Shown here: positions 9,153-18,482 of the stretch, one piece after another
Numbering within the stretch: the stretch's first letter is position 1
Layout of the letters: the number at the start of each line of letters is the position of its first letter
Source of the DNA: Chryseobacterium indicum
GTDB lineage: Bacteria; Bacteroidota; Bacteroidia; Flavobacteriales; Weeksellaceae
DNA length: 64,000 nucleotides
Assembly (NCBI RefSeq): GCF_021504595.1
Contig: NZ_JACSGT010000002.1
Location: 1 to 64,000 of the forward strand
Direction of reading: 5' to 3'
The notes under the pieces: model-generated
Told to the model about the DNA's origin: nothing
Databases searched by the model: none
The model's input: the letters and a program-made list of their open reading frames with translations, nothing else
Made by a program: the position numbers and the translations under genes

Positions 9153-9208
9153 CTCCTGCAGATTTTACAGAGGTCTACTGAACATGTAAAATTTGCGGGA
9201 GTTTTTTT
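9153..9208 (+). terminator. Strong terminator after the NUDIX gene
   Basis: CTCCTGCAGATTTTACA pairs over 17 bp with TGTAAAATTTGCGGGAG (two G-U wobbles), followed by seven T residues. Confidence 0.9.
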
Positions 9209-9713
9209 ATGCTCTTGCTTTGCATGATCAACATAAATTAACCTCAGTTCGGGATAAGAAATAAATTTAAACAATTGATTTATAGTATTATATTAACTTA
9301 TCACAAAGAAAAACAAAAGATTTTTTTACTTATTGAAAGTTGGTAAGCTAAACAAAGGCACTTCGTTTACTTAAAAAAGACAAAAATGGTATTACTTTGA
9401 TCAATTTTACGCCTTTGTATATCTTAAAAGCTGAATTCCTGATAATTGAATCTCTTTGTTTAACCTTGCGGTTAAGAAGACTTATGCCGAACTCACGTTA
9501 AATTAAAGATTTTTAAGTTGATTTTCGAAATCTGATTATTTTATCGCAAAGGAAAACGAAAAAGTATTCTCTGAAATGCTTTTAAAATAAACAATGCCGC
9601 TTTGCTTATCCAAGCAATACAAAAGTGATTGATTTTCTGAATACAACAATAATGAAAATCAAACAGTTAAAACTATTTATCTTTTAAAAATTCTTACACC
9701 GAATTTAAGATGA
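9209..9713. other. Gene-free convergent gap with a degenerate repeat
   Basis: About 500 bp between convergent transcription units, AT-rich and without a credible gene. It contains CTTTGTTTAACCTTGCG at 9454-9470, which matches 16 of 17 positions of a sequence at 30542-30558 in another intergenic gap. The rest looks like decayed intergenic repeat material. Confidence 0.5.
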
Positions 9714-10172
9714 TTAATAAGTTTTGGATTTCAGCATCTCATCAAAATACTGAATCAGCAAAGCTCTTTCTGCATCGGAAAGATTAGCTTCCTTATGATA
9801 AACAATATAACCCGGCATCGGCATCGTTTTATTCCGGATGGTCTGTATTGATTTACTCAGCATGCTCTGTTTTAAATCTTTGTTGTACGTTTCCCAGATC
9901 GAAAAATTAAGATGTTCACGTCCTTCATTAATGTGGCTTTTCACAGACCATGAAATCGGCGCAATATAAGCATATTTAGGATAAACCGTTTCGTTGGAAT
10001 GACAATCGTAACACGCTCCTTTCAGCAACCCCTGGATTTTTGCAGGCGTTTTTTTAGCATCCACAAAATTAACTTTGTGATCCACCGGAGGATTTACTTT
10101 ATCTGTTGAAATAAACTGAATCAAAGCGAATCCCAGCAAAGTCCAGAAAAATATTTTCTTAAATGTTTTCAT
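9714..10172 (-). CDS. Haem-binding domain protein (c-type, membrane-anchored)
   Basis: A 152-residue protein with an uncleaved or cleaved N-terminal hydrophobic segment (FFWTLLGFALIQF) and a single c-type haem motif, CYDCH, at C54/C57/H58. A conserved region with NETVYPKYAYIAPISWSVKSHI follows, then MPMPGYIVYHKEANLSDAE, where a methionine near residue 117 may be the distal ligand. This pattern is that of the bacterial haem-binding domain family common in Bacteroidota. It probably faces the periplasm; electron-transfer partners are unknown. It ends a minus-strand unit and starts 3 nt after the Ig-like lipoprotein. Confidence 0.85.
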   Translation of the reverse strand: MKTFKKIFFWTLLGFALIQFISTDKVNPPVDHKVNFVDAKKTPAKIQGLLKGACYDCHSNETVYPKYAYIAPISWSVKSHINEGREHLNFSIWETYNKDLKQSMLSKSIQTIRNKTMPMPGYIVYHKEANLSDAERALLIQYFDEMLKSKTY

Positions 10173-10174
10173 AT

Positions 10175-11920
10175 TTATCTTGAAGGGGTTACCAAAGCAT
10201 CATTTCCTTTCAGATTAAGCTTATTCGGATCTTTAGGCTGAGATTTGGGCTCTGCTTTCGGTGTACTGATTTTTGACGGATCCAGAACTCTTGTATCTTT
10301 AAGATCCCAGTTTTCATTGCTGTCCCAAAGCGGTCTTACAATAGCTGTTTTGTAGTAAATATAAGAGTCTTCCGCAAAAGTTTCGTTCTGGAAATCTGCT
10401 TCATCCCAAAAGCCATTTCCGTTGTTATCCACTAAAATCCTTACAATGTATTCTCCCGGTTTTAGGATATCAAATTTAACCTCGCTTCCTTTGGTATATT
10501 TCTGAAACAACACTTTATCTGAACTGTCTAAAAGTTGCAGCCAGTAGCTTGATTTCGGAGCATTCTGAAGGATGAATTTTAAGCTTCCGAAATTCTCGAC
10601 TTTATCCACTTCAAAATCGAAACGTTTCGACTGATAATTTTTAGCAAAGAATGATGAAACGGTTTCTTTCGGAATGGTAAGCTGATATTTTTTACCTGAA
10701 ATAAAATCCGCTTTCACCAAAATCTGATACGGATTTTTCTCTGAGATTTTTGCGGTAAAAGGAACGGTGTTCAGGGAATCTCCTACAACTCTGAAAATCC
10801 ATTTATCGGTGTTTATTTTATCTACATAATAATTGGAAAGGATCTTAAAGTCTTCTTTCGGAGGAAGCATGGCACCGCCGTTATCACTGTTGATATCCAT
10901 TGCGTTTTTCGCATTGTATCTGTAAAACAACGAGGCGTTGTAAAGGCTGTCTTTTTTTCCTATTCCTGCATTGTACCCGAACTTTAAATTCTCGTTCGTG
11001 GTCTGTCCTACCTCACTTTTTACGGCATCAAACCAGATTCTTACGGAATCGGACTTTGGAGCGTGGGTTACCTTGTACTCTTTTATTTTTTCGTTTAAAG
11101 GTTTTACGGTTACTTCATTCGGTTTTCCTTCAAAAGTCATCACAATTCCTCCCGGAGCCTCTTTCATTTCAAGGTATTTCACCGGCTTTTTAGACGGATA
11201 TAATTTCAGATTTAATCCTGAAACCGATTTTTCTACGACAACAGGATCTTTCTGGAAACCTACTTTTTCTTTCCCCGGATCGTACATGGAATTTCCGTTT
11301 TCATCTTCAAACGCGATGATTTTATATTTTCCGGCAGCAAGATAATTCAGCTCAAAATAGCCATCATCATCAACTTTCGTAATGTAGTAAGGTTTTTGTC
11401 TGTAATTGATGGTGTCTTTTACCTGATATAATCCTACCACAAATTTATTTTCACTGGCTTTTTTAATGGATAAAGCATCTCTTACATCCCCGCTTACATA
11501 AAGATCATCAAGCTTGTCTCCGGTAGAAAACGCGAAATTGTAATATCTCAGAATATTGGCTTCATTATTATCTGCAATAGAATTTCCGAAATTAAAATTA
11601 TACGTTGTATTTGCCTGTAAAGTATCTTTCCACTGGATCAGGATAAATTTATTGGCAATATTGGAAGGAACAATTCTGGTGATATTTTTAATCGGCGGAG
11701 AAATGTTCAGGTTTTTGTTGATGTCTTTTAACGTAATGTATTCGTCAAAATCTATTCGCAACTGCTTTATATCTCTCGGAACATTTACTCTTGAAGAATC
11801 TATATTTGAACTTAAAAATTTCGGAGCCAAGGAATCTTTTGCGCCCCCGATAGGAGAACCTACTCTTGCACAAGACTGCAAAAGAAAAGCGAAAACCAAT
11901 AAAAAAAGAATTCTTTTCAT
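10175..11920 (-). CDS. Ig-like domain lipoprotein
   Basis: Predicted lipoprotein of 581 residues: signal peptide MKRILFLLVFAFLLQSC with the lipobox cysteine at residue 17, then ARVGSPIGGAKDSLAPKF. The segment after it resembles a bacterial Ig-like (SbsA/Big_5 type) domain, with IDFDEYITLKDINKNLNISPP and FNFGNSIADNNEAN; later there is a carboxypeptidase-regulatory-like repeat (ENGNSMYDPGKEKVGF and DNNGNGFWDEADFQ). These are beta-sandwich modules used in surface proteins. The ATG at 11920 is chosen because it opens the signal peptide; a longer frame exists from 11968 but would overlap the upstream gene and bury the signal. Function unknown; a surface or envelope role is inferred. Confidence 0.82.
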   Translation of the reverse strand: MKRILFLLVFAFLLQSCARVGSPIGGAKDSLAPKFLSSNIDSSRVNVPRDIKQLRIDFDEYITLKDINKNLNISPPIKNITRIVPSNIANKFILIQWKDTLQANTTYNFNFGNSIADNNEANILRYYNFAFSTGDKLDDLYVSGDVRDALSIKKASENKFVVGLYQVKDTINYRQKPYYITKVDDDGYFELNYLAAGKYKIIAFEDENGNSMYDPGKEKVGFQKDPVVVEKSVSGLNLKLYPSKKPVKYLEMKEAPGGIVMTFEGKPNEVTVKPLNEKIKEYKVTHAPKSDSVRIWFDAVKSEVGQTTNENLKFGYNAGIGKKDSLYNASLFYRYNAKNAMDINSDNGGAMLPPKEDFKILSNYYVDKINTDKWIFRVVGDSLNTVPFTAKISEKNPYQILVKADFISGKKYQLTIPKETVSSFFAKNYQSKRFDFEVDKVENFGSLKFILQNAPKSSYWLQLLDSSDKVLFQKYTKGSEVKFDILKPGEYIVRILVDNNGNGFWDEADFQNETFAEDSYIYYKTAIVRPLWDSNENWDLKDTRVLDPSKISTPKAEPKSQPKDPNKLNLKGNDALVTPSR

Positions 11921-11945
11921 GAAGATGTTTACGCAAAAATAAACA

Positions 11946-13208
11946 TTATTCTCCATAAACTTCACCATGACCTTTCAATGTATCGCGATCATCGCTCATT
12001 ACGCTGTGAAGTTTATCTTTCTGAGGCGGAAAATCTTCAAATAATCCCGATAAAGCCAAAGCGGTATACACTCTGTTGGAATATTTATTTCCAATGGCGA
12101 CAATAGTGACTTTAGATTTCAGAAGATGCGCAAAAACAGAATTGGTTCCGTGCCACCAACCGTTGTGATACGTAAGTTTTTCCCCGTTATCAAAAATTTT
12201 CATCCTGAAGCCGAAACCGTAATTATTCATTCCGAATTTTTCATTGCTGTAAGGCGTGAAAACCTGCTCCATCAATTCAGGCTTTAAAAAATCCTTCGAA
12301 AACATCGCTTTTGAAAAACTGTATAAATCTCTCGGTGTGGTATATACATTTTTATCTCCGTAAATTAAATCCAGTCTGTCCAAAGGATACAGTTTATTGC
12401 CTCCGTAATAAAAAGACTGTGATGCCGTAGGAATATCTTTTTCCTGAAAAATAAAGGTATTTTTCATTTTTAGAGGATCAAAAACCATTTCTTTCATCGC
12501 CTGCGGAAAAGGAACTTTTGTTACTTTTTCAATGATTAAAGCCAACATGGCAAAATTCGTGTTGCAGTACATAAATCCGGTATCTGTTTCTCTCGCCAGA
12601 TCCGGTTTATATTTAATGATCATATTCAAAATATCCTCATTCGTAAGAAACGTTTTTGAAAGTTCCGCGGGAGCCGGCTGAATTTTCGTGATAAAGTATT
12701 CGTATTTCGGAAGACCGCTTCTCTGGTCGAGCAATGTTTTAACGGTAACATTCGGATAAGGGAAACCCGGAAAATATTGGGTAAGATGATCGGATAAATT
12801 CACTTTTCCTGCTTCAATGAGTTTCAGCATCGCCATTGCGGTTAACGTTTTTGAAACAGAAGCGACATGAAGCGGCGTATTTTTACCAATCGGGTTCTGA
12901 TTTCCTTCTCTGGCAAAGCCTCTGTAATTTTCGTAAATAATATTATCTCCTTTCGCGACTAAAATTCCACCGCTCAGATCGCCGTTTTCCCAAACTTTCT
13001 GGTAATAACTGTTGATGTAATTTGCCAGTGAAGCCTTATTGACAACCTGATTTTCAGCAGGTGCAAAAACTTTGGCTAAGTCTACATTTCCGTAATTGGG
13101 AAGATTGGTCGTGCTTTCAGCGACACTGTCCTGATTTTCAGATTTTTTTTTGCAGGAAAAAAGGAATAAAAAGGCAGATAATACAAGGATAAAATTACGC
13201 TTCGTCAT
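11946..13208 (-). CDS. Serine hydrolase lipoprotein (beta-lactamase/DD-peptidase fold)
   Basis: A 420-residue penicillin-binding-protein-like serine hydrolase. The lipobox ends at C19 (FLFSC), so it is anchored in an envelope membrane. The catalytic SxxK is SVSK (S117, K120); the YxN element is YCN at 214-216; the third element is probably HNGWWHGTN near residue 345, replacing the usual KTG. This is the class C beta-lactamase-related family, which includes esterases and D-aminopeptidases; activity against beta-lactams should not be assumed. It lies 25 nt upstream of the Ig-like lipoprotein start and likely shares its transcript. Confidence 0.87.
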   Translation of the reverse strand: MTKRNFILVLSAFLFLFSCKKKSENQDSVAESTTNLPNYGNVDLAKVFAPAENQVVNKASLANYINSYYQKVWENGDLSGGILVAKGDNIIYENYRGFAREGNQNPIGKNTPLHVASVSKTLTAMAMLKLIEAGKVNLSDHLTQYFPGFPYPNVTVKTLLDQRSGLPKYEYFITKIQPAPAELSKTFLTNEDILNMIIKYKPDLARETDTGFMYCNTNFAMLALIIEKVTKVPFPQAMKEMVFDPLKMKNTFIFQEKDIPTASQSFYYGGNKLYPLDRLDLIYGDKNVYTTPRDLYSFSKAMFSKDFLKPELMEQVFTPYSNEKFGMNNYGFGFRMKIFDNGEKLTYHNGWWHGTNSVFAHLLKSKVTIVAIGNKYSNRVYTALALSGLFEDFPPQKDKLHSVMSDDRDTLKGHGEVYGE

Positions 13209-13360
13209 GAGTTTCGAAAATGAGCGGCAATTTAATAAAACTCGAAATAATTCGTATCTCCTGAATAGAAATTATGAATTATTTAACATAAATAAAAATG
13301 AAAAATAATTCATAAAATAGTATCGTGAAAATTTGTTATTAATCTTACTGAATTTCAAGG

Positions 13361-14290
13361 CTAAGCAAACTGTGCCACAATTTTATCTACAATCACCTGC
13401 GCCAGTTTTTCTTTGCTCTGAACCGTCCATCCTGCAATATGCGGAGTCACAATTACTTTCTCGGATTCCAGAAGATATTGAAGGTCTTCATTTTCTGTTT
13501 CCAGATTTTCGAAAGAGGATTTTTCGTATTCCAGAACATCAAGACAGGCTCCTTTTACTTTACCTGCTTTTAATGCCTCAACTAAACTTTTCGTTTCAAC
13601 ATTCTTTCCTCTTGCTGTGTTTACAAAATAGAAATTGTTTTTCATATCAGAGATAAACGAACCATCCACCAAATAATAGGTCTGTTCTGTTAGAGGAATG
13701 TGTAAGCTTACAACTTCAGCTCTTTCCTTTAATTCTTCGAGAGAAACCTGTGTTGCAAATTCATCCGAAAGATCAGGAAGAATATCATGAAAAATCACTG
13801 TACAGCCAAAACCTGAAAGTCTCTTTGCTGTGGCTTTTCCCATGTTTCCGTAACCGATAAGTCCCACTGTTTTTCCCAACAGTTCGTCGCCTCTGTTTTC
13901 TTCCCGAAGCCAGATGCCGTTTTTCACTTCCTGAGAAGCGATAAAAAGCCGGTTCATTAAAATCAGCAACATCCCGACAACGTGTTCTGCCACAGAATCC
14001 CTGTTTCCTTCCGGAGAATTAATCAGTTGAATTCCCAGTTTTTCAGCCACCGGAATATCTATATTTTCCATTCCCGCTCCTACTCTTGCAATGAATTTCA
14101 GATTTTTAGCTTTTTCTAAAAAATTCTTGCCCAAAGGAATTCTGCTTCGGATGATAATTCCGTCATATTGTTCAATTTTAGCACAAACCTCATCATAAGA
14201 AGAGCTGAAATCTTCTTCCAGAATAAAGTTTTTAGCTAAAAGCTGTTCGGTAATTAAAGGATGGTTTTTATCGAGGAGTAAAATTCTCAT
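13361..14290 (-). CDS. D-2-hydroxyacid dehydrogenase (SerA-like)
   Basis: NAD-dependent dehydrogenase of 309 residues. The Rossmann fingerprint is VGLIGYGNMGKA; catalytic residues appear as R in NTARGKNVE, E in CLDVLEYE and H in TPHIAGWT. Domain order and the ARVGAGMENID motif are typical of D-3-phosphoglycerate dehydrogenase and related enzymes. It lacks the C-terminal ACT domain of classical SerA, and no serB or serC is nearby, so phosphoglycerate is only one possible substrate. The ATG at 14290 is preferred to one 12 nt upstream because it opens directly with MRILLLDKN. Confidence 0.87.
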   Translation of the reverse strand: MRILLLDKNHPLITEQLLAKNFILEEDFSSSYDEVCAKIEQYDGIIIRSRIPLGKNFLEKAKNLKFIARVGAGMENIDIPVAEKLGIQLINSPEGNRDSVAEHVVGMLLILMNRLFIASQEVKNGIWLREENRGDELLGKTVGLIGYGNMGKATAKRLSGFGCTVIFHDILPDLSDEFATQVSLEELKERAEVVSLHIPLTEQTYYLVDGSFISDMKNNFYFVNTARGKNVETKSLVEALKAGKVKGACLDVLEYEKSSFENLETENEDLQYLLESEKVIVTPHIAGWTVQSKEKLAQVIVDKIVAQFA

Positions 14291-14338
14291 TTTTTTTAAC
14301 ACTAATGATACTAATATTGTTACACAAATGGCACTAAA

Positions 14339-14731
14339 CTATAATTTGCCGTTGATTACTCTTTTTACTCCATCTTTAAAATGATGGGTATTAAAATTAA
14401 TCAACATTCCGAGTTTGGAATTGCTCAATCGAAGATAGGTAAGAATCTGAGCTAAATGCACATCATTCAGTAACTCAACGGATTTTATTTCTAATATAAA
14501 TTTATTCTCAATAAATAAATCGAGCCTGTAACCTACATCTAATTTCACATCTTCATAAATCAAAGGCATTGGTTTTTGTTTTTCGACAAAAAGTCCCTGC
14601 TTTTGAAGTTCATACAGCATACATTCTTCGTAAGCCCTCTCCAACAATCCGGGTCCTAAAACTTTATGAATTAAATAACCGGACTCATAAACTATTTTCG
14701 AGATTTCATTTTCAGAAATATCATTTTTCAT
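14339..14731 (-). CDS. GxxExxY family PD-(D/E)XK nuclease-like protein
   Basis: A 130-residue protein of the GxxExxY family, named for GLLERAY (seen after HKVLGPG). The fold is predicted to be a minimal PD-(D/E)XK nuclease: the aspartate in YRLDLFIENK and the E-x-K in LEIKS form the core. These proteins are scattered in many genomes, function unknown. Here it is bounded by AT-rich repeats containing ACACAAAT/ATTTGTG words on both sides (14311-14336 and 14752-14829). It interrupts a run of unrelated metabolic genes, which suggests a movable cassette. No RBS or promoter could be chosen with confidence. Confidence 0.82.
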   Translation of the reverse strand: MKNDISENEISKIVYESGYLIHKVLGPGLLERAYEECMLYELQKQGLFVEKQKPMPLIYEDVKLDVGYRLDLFIENKFILEIKSVELLNDVHLAQILTYLRLSNSKLGMLINFNTHHFKDGVKRVINGKL

Positions 14732-14814
14732 CTTGTGTTGTAATAATTAAAAACACAAATTTCTTTTTGAGTGTAGTAACGAAATAAAATTATTTGCGAA
14801 AATTTGTGTATACA

Positions 14815-14829
14815 TTTGTGTTATTTGTG
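14815..14829 (+). repeat. Copy of the TTTGTGTTATTTGTG intergenic repeat
   Basis: The 15-bp word TTTGTGTTATTTGTG is repeated exactly at 29641-29655 and, in degenerate form (TTGTGGTATTTGTG), near 18761-18774. It lies in AT-rich flanks of the GxxExxY gene. Confidence 0.55.
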
Positions 14830-14834
14830 TTTAA

Positions 14835-15353
14835 TCAGGATTCCTGGAAAAGCTTTTTAAGTTCAATAGATTCAGAAGGTTTCATTCTTCCGGAAAGAAT
14901 CAGGGAAAGTTCTTTTCTTCTCAGTGCTGCTGCATATCGTTCTTTTTCAAGATCTGTTTCAGGTTCCATATCTGGAATCGGGATTGGTCTGTTGAATTCA
15001 TCTACCGCAACGAAGGTATAAATTCCTTTGTTGGTCTGAATTTTTTTATGATTGATCGGATCATCCAGCCAAACATCTACATAGATTTCCATTGAGGTGG
15101 AAAAAGCTCTGGAAACTTTGGATTCCATTACAACAATTCCTCCTTCCGGAATCGGATGATCGAATGAAACGTGATTTACGGATGCCGTTACGACTCTTCT
15201 TTCGCAATGTCTTGTTGCGGAAATCGAAGCACATCGGTCCATTCTTGCCAATAGTTCTCCTCCGAAAAGGTTTCTCAATTGGTTGGTATCATTCGGAAGT
15301 ACAATATTCGTCATCACCGTCAGAGATTCTGACGCCTTTTTTATTTTTGCCAT
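14835..15353 (-). CDS. Acyl-CoA thioesterase (hotdog fold)
   Basis: A 172-residue hotdog-fold thioesterase that hydrolyses acyl-CoA to free acid and CoA. The segment LPNDTNQLRNLFGGELLARMD, then VTASVNHVSFDHPIPEG, is characteristic of the YciA/BACH family; the NxxGG-type region carries the catalytic asparagine/aspartate. The C-terminal tail after residue 135 is charged and helical. It overlaps the upstream HU-CCDC81-type gene by 13 nt, so the two are translationally coupled. Confidence 0.9.
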   Translation of the reverse strand: MAKIKKASESLTVMTNIVLPNDTNQLRNLFGGELLARMDRCASISATRHCERRVVTASVNHVSFDHPIPEGGIVVMESKVSRAFSTSMEIYVDVWLDDPINHKKIQTNKGIYTFVAVDEFNRPIPIPDMEPETDLEKERYAAALRRKELSLILSGRMKPSESIELKKLFQES

Positions 15354-16117
15354 TTCGTTGTCTTAGTGTTGTTTTGAGTTGCCGGAACTTTTGCCGCATT
15401 TTGCACTGCAGGCTGAACCGCTTTTGGAACCACAGAATCTTTCTTTAAAGAATCCGCAACCGGAGCAGAATTCATTATTTTTGGCTGAGCTTTTACAGTG
15501 TCCTGAATTCTGTGTGTTTTTGTCTGTACAGAGATATTGGCTTTATCAAAAGATTTCTCTCCGAAAAGAAGTTCCTGCTGCGTGTATGCTACGTATACGA
15601 TTCCTAAAATCGGGATGATAACCAGAAAAGCCCAAAGAATAGATTTATTAAACCGATAATCTTTTTCAGTATTCAGAGAAGTTGCCGACGGAATATTTTT
15701 ATTGCTGATATCGGAAATCTTAATTTCTTCAAGACCATAAAAATCCGGATGATCCGACTGCAGTCTGTTTCCTTTGAAATGTGTTTTGCCGTCTTCTACA
15801 AAAAGGACTCCTAAACCCTGAATTTCAAGCGTCTGATCTGCCTGCAGTTTTTTCTTCCAAAAATCGGTCTGAATCTGAAGATCTGTTTTTGAAGCTTCCA
15901 AAGTCATCTGTTTCTGCCCCGCAATAAAAGATGCCAAATCATCAGACTTCACCTCATAATCGGGAGTGTAGACGATTTTGCTTGCAGGAGGAAGAATGCT
16001 CCCATTTTCGGAATTGATAATGGCTTTGGAATTTTCCAAAGAAAAAACGCCAAAATCCGGAACAATAGCGGTTCCGAATTGTTTCAAATATTCTAAAATG
16101 TAAGCTGAAATATTCAT
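15341..16117 (-). CDS. HU-CCDC81-type domain membrane protein
   Basis: A 258-residue protein. Residues 1-55 (MNISAYILEYLKQFGTAIVP, DFGVFSLENSKA) and about 60-125 look like the paired HU-related domains found in bacterial CCDC81-like proteins. One transmembrane helix follows near 165-180 (ILWAFLVIIPILGIVYVAY), then a low-complexity tail rich in Ala, Pro, Gln and Thr. The topology predicts the HU-like part in the cytoplasm and the tail in the periplasm. In Bacteroidota such proteins often precede SPOR-domain proteins, suggesting an envelope or nucleoid-membrane role, but function is unproven. Confidence 0.72.
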   Translation of the reverse strand: MNISAYILEYLKQFGTAIVPDFGVFSLENSKAIINSENGSILPPASKIVYTPDYEVKSDDLASFIAGQKQMTLEASKTDLQIQTDFWKKKLQADQTLEIQGLGVLFVEDGKTHFKGNRLQSDHPDFYGLEEIKISDISNKNIPSATSLNTEKDYRFNKSILWAFLVIIPILGIVYVAYTQQELLFGEKSFDKANISVQTKTHRIQDTVKAQPKIMNSAPVADSLKKDSVVPKAVQPAVQNAAKVPATQNNTKTTKWQK

Positions 16118-16293
16118 TTGGCAGCAAATTTATGACTTTTCCGCGACTTTTTGAGAGATTTATTGATGATGAATTTATGTTTAAAATTATTAGATATATG
16201 AATTATATTTTGGGATGAAACCAATTTTACAGAATTTAATTTTGAAAACACGTTAAATCCCGCACCTATTGATTTTGAAAACTGAAATACAAT

Positions 16294-16316
16294 AAAAAGA
16301 CTGCCGAAGCAGTCTT
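16294..16316 (-). terminator. Terminator after the TonB receptor
   Basis: On the minus strand AAGACTGC, a TTCG tetraloop and GCAGTCTT form a perfect 8-bp stem followed by T residues, about 48 nt past the receptor stop codon. Confidence 0.88.
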
Positions 16317-16364
16317 AAATCTAACTTTACATTCTATAATTAATCTTAAATATAGCCTGAATGT

Positions 16365-18482
16365 TTACTGAATTTTCCAGCTGATCCCAAACATAAAATT
16401 CGTTCCTGCCTGAGAAAAATAATATGGAGAGCCGTCATAAACTGCTCCGTTGTTCACATACTTTTTATTGAATAAATTATTTACCAAAAGCTTCAGGGCA
16501 ATCTCATTATTTTTAATTTTAAACTGATACTGCGCATTAAAATCGGTTAAAAAGTAATCTTTAAGCTGTAAATTTTCATCTTCCGAATTATCCAGATATT
16601 GTTTTCCGACATACTGATTCATCAATGCAAACTGGAAATTCTGCGTCGGATTGAATTTTAACCCTAAATTCGCAATCACATCCGGAGAAAAAGAAATCTG
16701 CGTATTTCCGAGATCTTTAACGCCTGTTTCTGTTTCCACTTTAAAATCTAAATTCCTGTTGTTGCTGAAACTCACATTTCCGGAAAGCTCCCACTGTTTG
16801 GAAAGCTTTGCCAAAGCTCCAAGCTCAATTCCGCTTCTGTAACTTTTCCCCGAATTTGTTCTGATGAAAGCTCCCACATTATTCAGTTCGCCATTTAAAA
16901 CCAACTGATTCACGTAATACATATAATACAAGTTCGCGGTAAAAGATACTTTTCCGAACTGCTTCTCTACTCCGGCTTCAAAATCGTGCAGCTTTTCAGC
17001 CTTTACTTCATTATTTGCCAACAGATCATCTCTGTTCGGTTCGCGGTGCGCATGAGCATAAGAAACAAAAATTTTTCCCGCTGAAATTTTATAATTGATC
17101 CCCGCTTTTGGATTAAAGAACAGCCAGTTTTTATTTAAATCAGCGCCTTCTCCATCTCCTGCCGTGATGATTTTTGTATCATAATCTACATTTCTCAATT
17201 GCAGGTCTCCGAAAAATTCAAAATCATTCATTCTTACCAGTGCTTTGGCAAAACCTGAAACTTCGTTTTTCACAGAGCGGTTTCTGTAATATTCATGTTC
17301 ATCAATTTGAGGAAGAAAAACGCCGGTTACATTTCCGAAATGTCTTCCGTAGTATTGATTGGCAACGGCTCCGAAGTTCACATCAACAGCTCCCAATTTT
17401 CCGTAAAGCGTAGAAACTACTCCGTAAAAATCGTTATCCAGCCATTTTTTTCTTATAAAATCTGTTCTCGTTAAGGTTTGAGAACCGTTGATGAAGTTAG
17501 GAAGATTATATTTAGAAAATTTAGCATCCTGCTTATAATTTTCATAATATCCTTTTCCTTTGGTATAATGTACCGTTGTTTCCAGATTCCATCTTTCATT
17601 GAATTTCTGTTCCCAAAGCAACTGATAATGGTTTTGTCGGTAATTATCCGTTTCATTATCATAAAATCCGACGATGTTTTCCCAATTCGAGTCGTAAATC
17701 GCTCCCGAATAATTAAATTTAGGATCGGTTTCCCATGTTTTCCGGTCGATTCCGTTCCACGCCTGATACGTTTTTTCTTTTCCTCCGAAAGCCATCAGAC
17801 GAATTCTTGTATTTCCTTCTTCGTACAGAGCCGTCAAATTGTAAGAATTTAATTTTGAAAAAGCGCGGTCTATATATCCGTCAGAATTGATGTGGGTATA
17901 TCTTCCCATTACAGAAAGACGGTTTCCCCAGAATTTTCCGGAACCTATTTCCGCAGAATATTTATAGGTGTTGAATGATCCGTAACTGTCATCTGTTTTA
18001 AAATAAAACTTCTCTTCAGGATCTTTGGAAAGCACATTGATGCTTGCTCCAAAAGCTGCAGAACCATTATTGGAAGTTCCCACCCCTCTCTGAATTAAAA
18101 TCTGTGATGCGGAACTCGTAAGATCCGGAACATTCACGAAAAATGTCCCCTGACTTTCGGAATCATTGTACGGAACACCGTTCATCATGACATTGATGGC
18201 ACTTCCCGCAACACCACGAATCCGGAATCCTGTATACCCCACTCCGTTTCCGGCATCTGAAGTTGAAATGATGGAAGTCTGATTCTTCAGTAAAATCGGG
18301 AGATCCTGTCCTAAATTTCTGCTGTCCAAATCTTTTTGAACATTGATGATTTCTTTGGCAACAGGAAGTCTTTTGGTAAAATTAACGGCTTCAATTTCCC
18401 TTACTTTCAGGGAATCGGAATTCTGCGCCTGTAAAAAAGCGAAAGAGCCAACGGTAAGCCCTAAAAAAAATAATCCTTTCAT
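16365..18482 (-). CDS. TonB-dependent receptor, probable thiamine uptake
   Basis: Outer-membrane receptor of 705 residues. There is a signal peptide (LFFLGLTVGSFAFLQAQ), then a plug domain (about 40-150) with a RLPVAKEIINVQKDL start, GFRIRGVAGSAINVMMNGVPYND and ILIQRGVGTSNNGSAAFGASI. A long beta-barrel follows, ending in FMFGISWKIQ. It imports a substrate using TonB energy. A TPP riboswitch in its leader strongly suggests that the substrate is thiamine or a thiamine phosphate; this is inference from regulation. No inner-membrane PnuT or thiamine ABC transporter is adjacent. The start codon lies inside a predicted regulatory hairpin (see the separate entry). Confidence 0.92.
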   Translation of the reverse strand: MKGLFFLGLTVGSFAFLQAQNSDSLKVREIEAVNFTKRLPVAKEIINVQKDLDSRNLGQDLPILLKNQTSIISTSDAGNGVGYTGFRIRGVAGSAINVMMNGVPYNDSESQGTFFVNVPDLTSSASQILIQRGVGTSNNGSAAFGASINVLSKDPEEKFYFKTDDSYGSFNTYKYSAEIGSGKFWGNRLSVMGRYTHINSDGYIDRAFSKLNSYNLTALYEEGNTRIRLMAFGGKEKTYQAWNGIDRKTWETDPKFNYSGAIYDSNWENIVGFYDNETDNYRQNHYQLLWEQKFNERWNLETTVHYTKGKGYYENYKQDAKFSKYNLPNFINGSQTLTRTDFIRKKWLDNDFYGVVSTLYGKLGAVDVNFGAVANQYYGRHFGNVTGVFLPQIDEHEYYRNRSVKNEVSGFAKALVRMNDFEFFGDLQLRNVDYDTKIITAGDGEGADLNKNWLFFNPKAGINYKISAGKIFVSYAHAHREPNRDDLLANNEVKAEKLHDFEAGVEKQFGKVSFTANLYYMYYVNQLVLNGELNNVGAFIRTNSGKSYRSGIELGALAKLSKQWELSGNVSFSNNRNLDFKVETETGVKDLGNTQISFSPDVIANLGLKFNPTQNFQFALMNQYVGKQYLDNSEDENLQLKDYFLTDFNAQYQFKIKNNEIALKLLVNNLFNKKYVNNGAVYDGSPYYFSQAGTNFMFGISWKIQ

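Noticed and set aside
8795..9274. 159-residue minus-strand frame opposite the NUDIX gene
   Set aside because: It is a shadow of the NUDIX coding sequence and reads through its terminator.
11889..11968. Longer N-terminus for the Ig-like lipoprotein
   Set aside because: The extension overlaps the upstream gene and would place the signal peptide internally.
13274..13313. ATGAATTATT/AATAATTCAT inverted repeat as terminator or operator
   Set aside because: The stem is entirely A/T except two pairs, the loop is 20 nt and there is no T tail; such repeats are expected by chance in AT-rich gaps.
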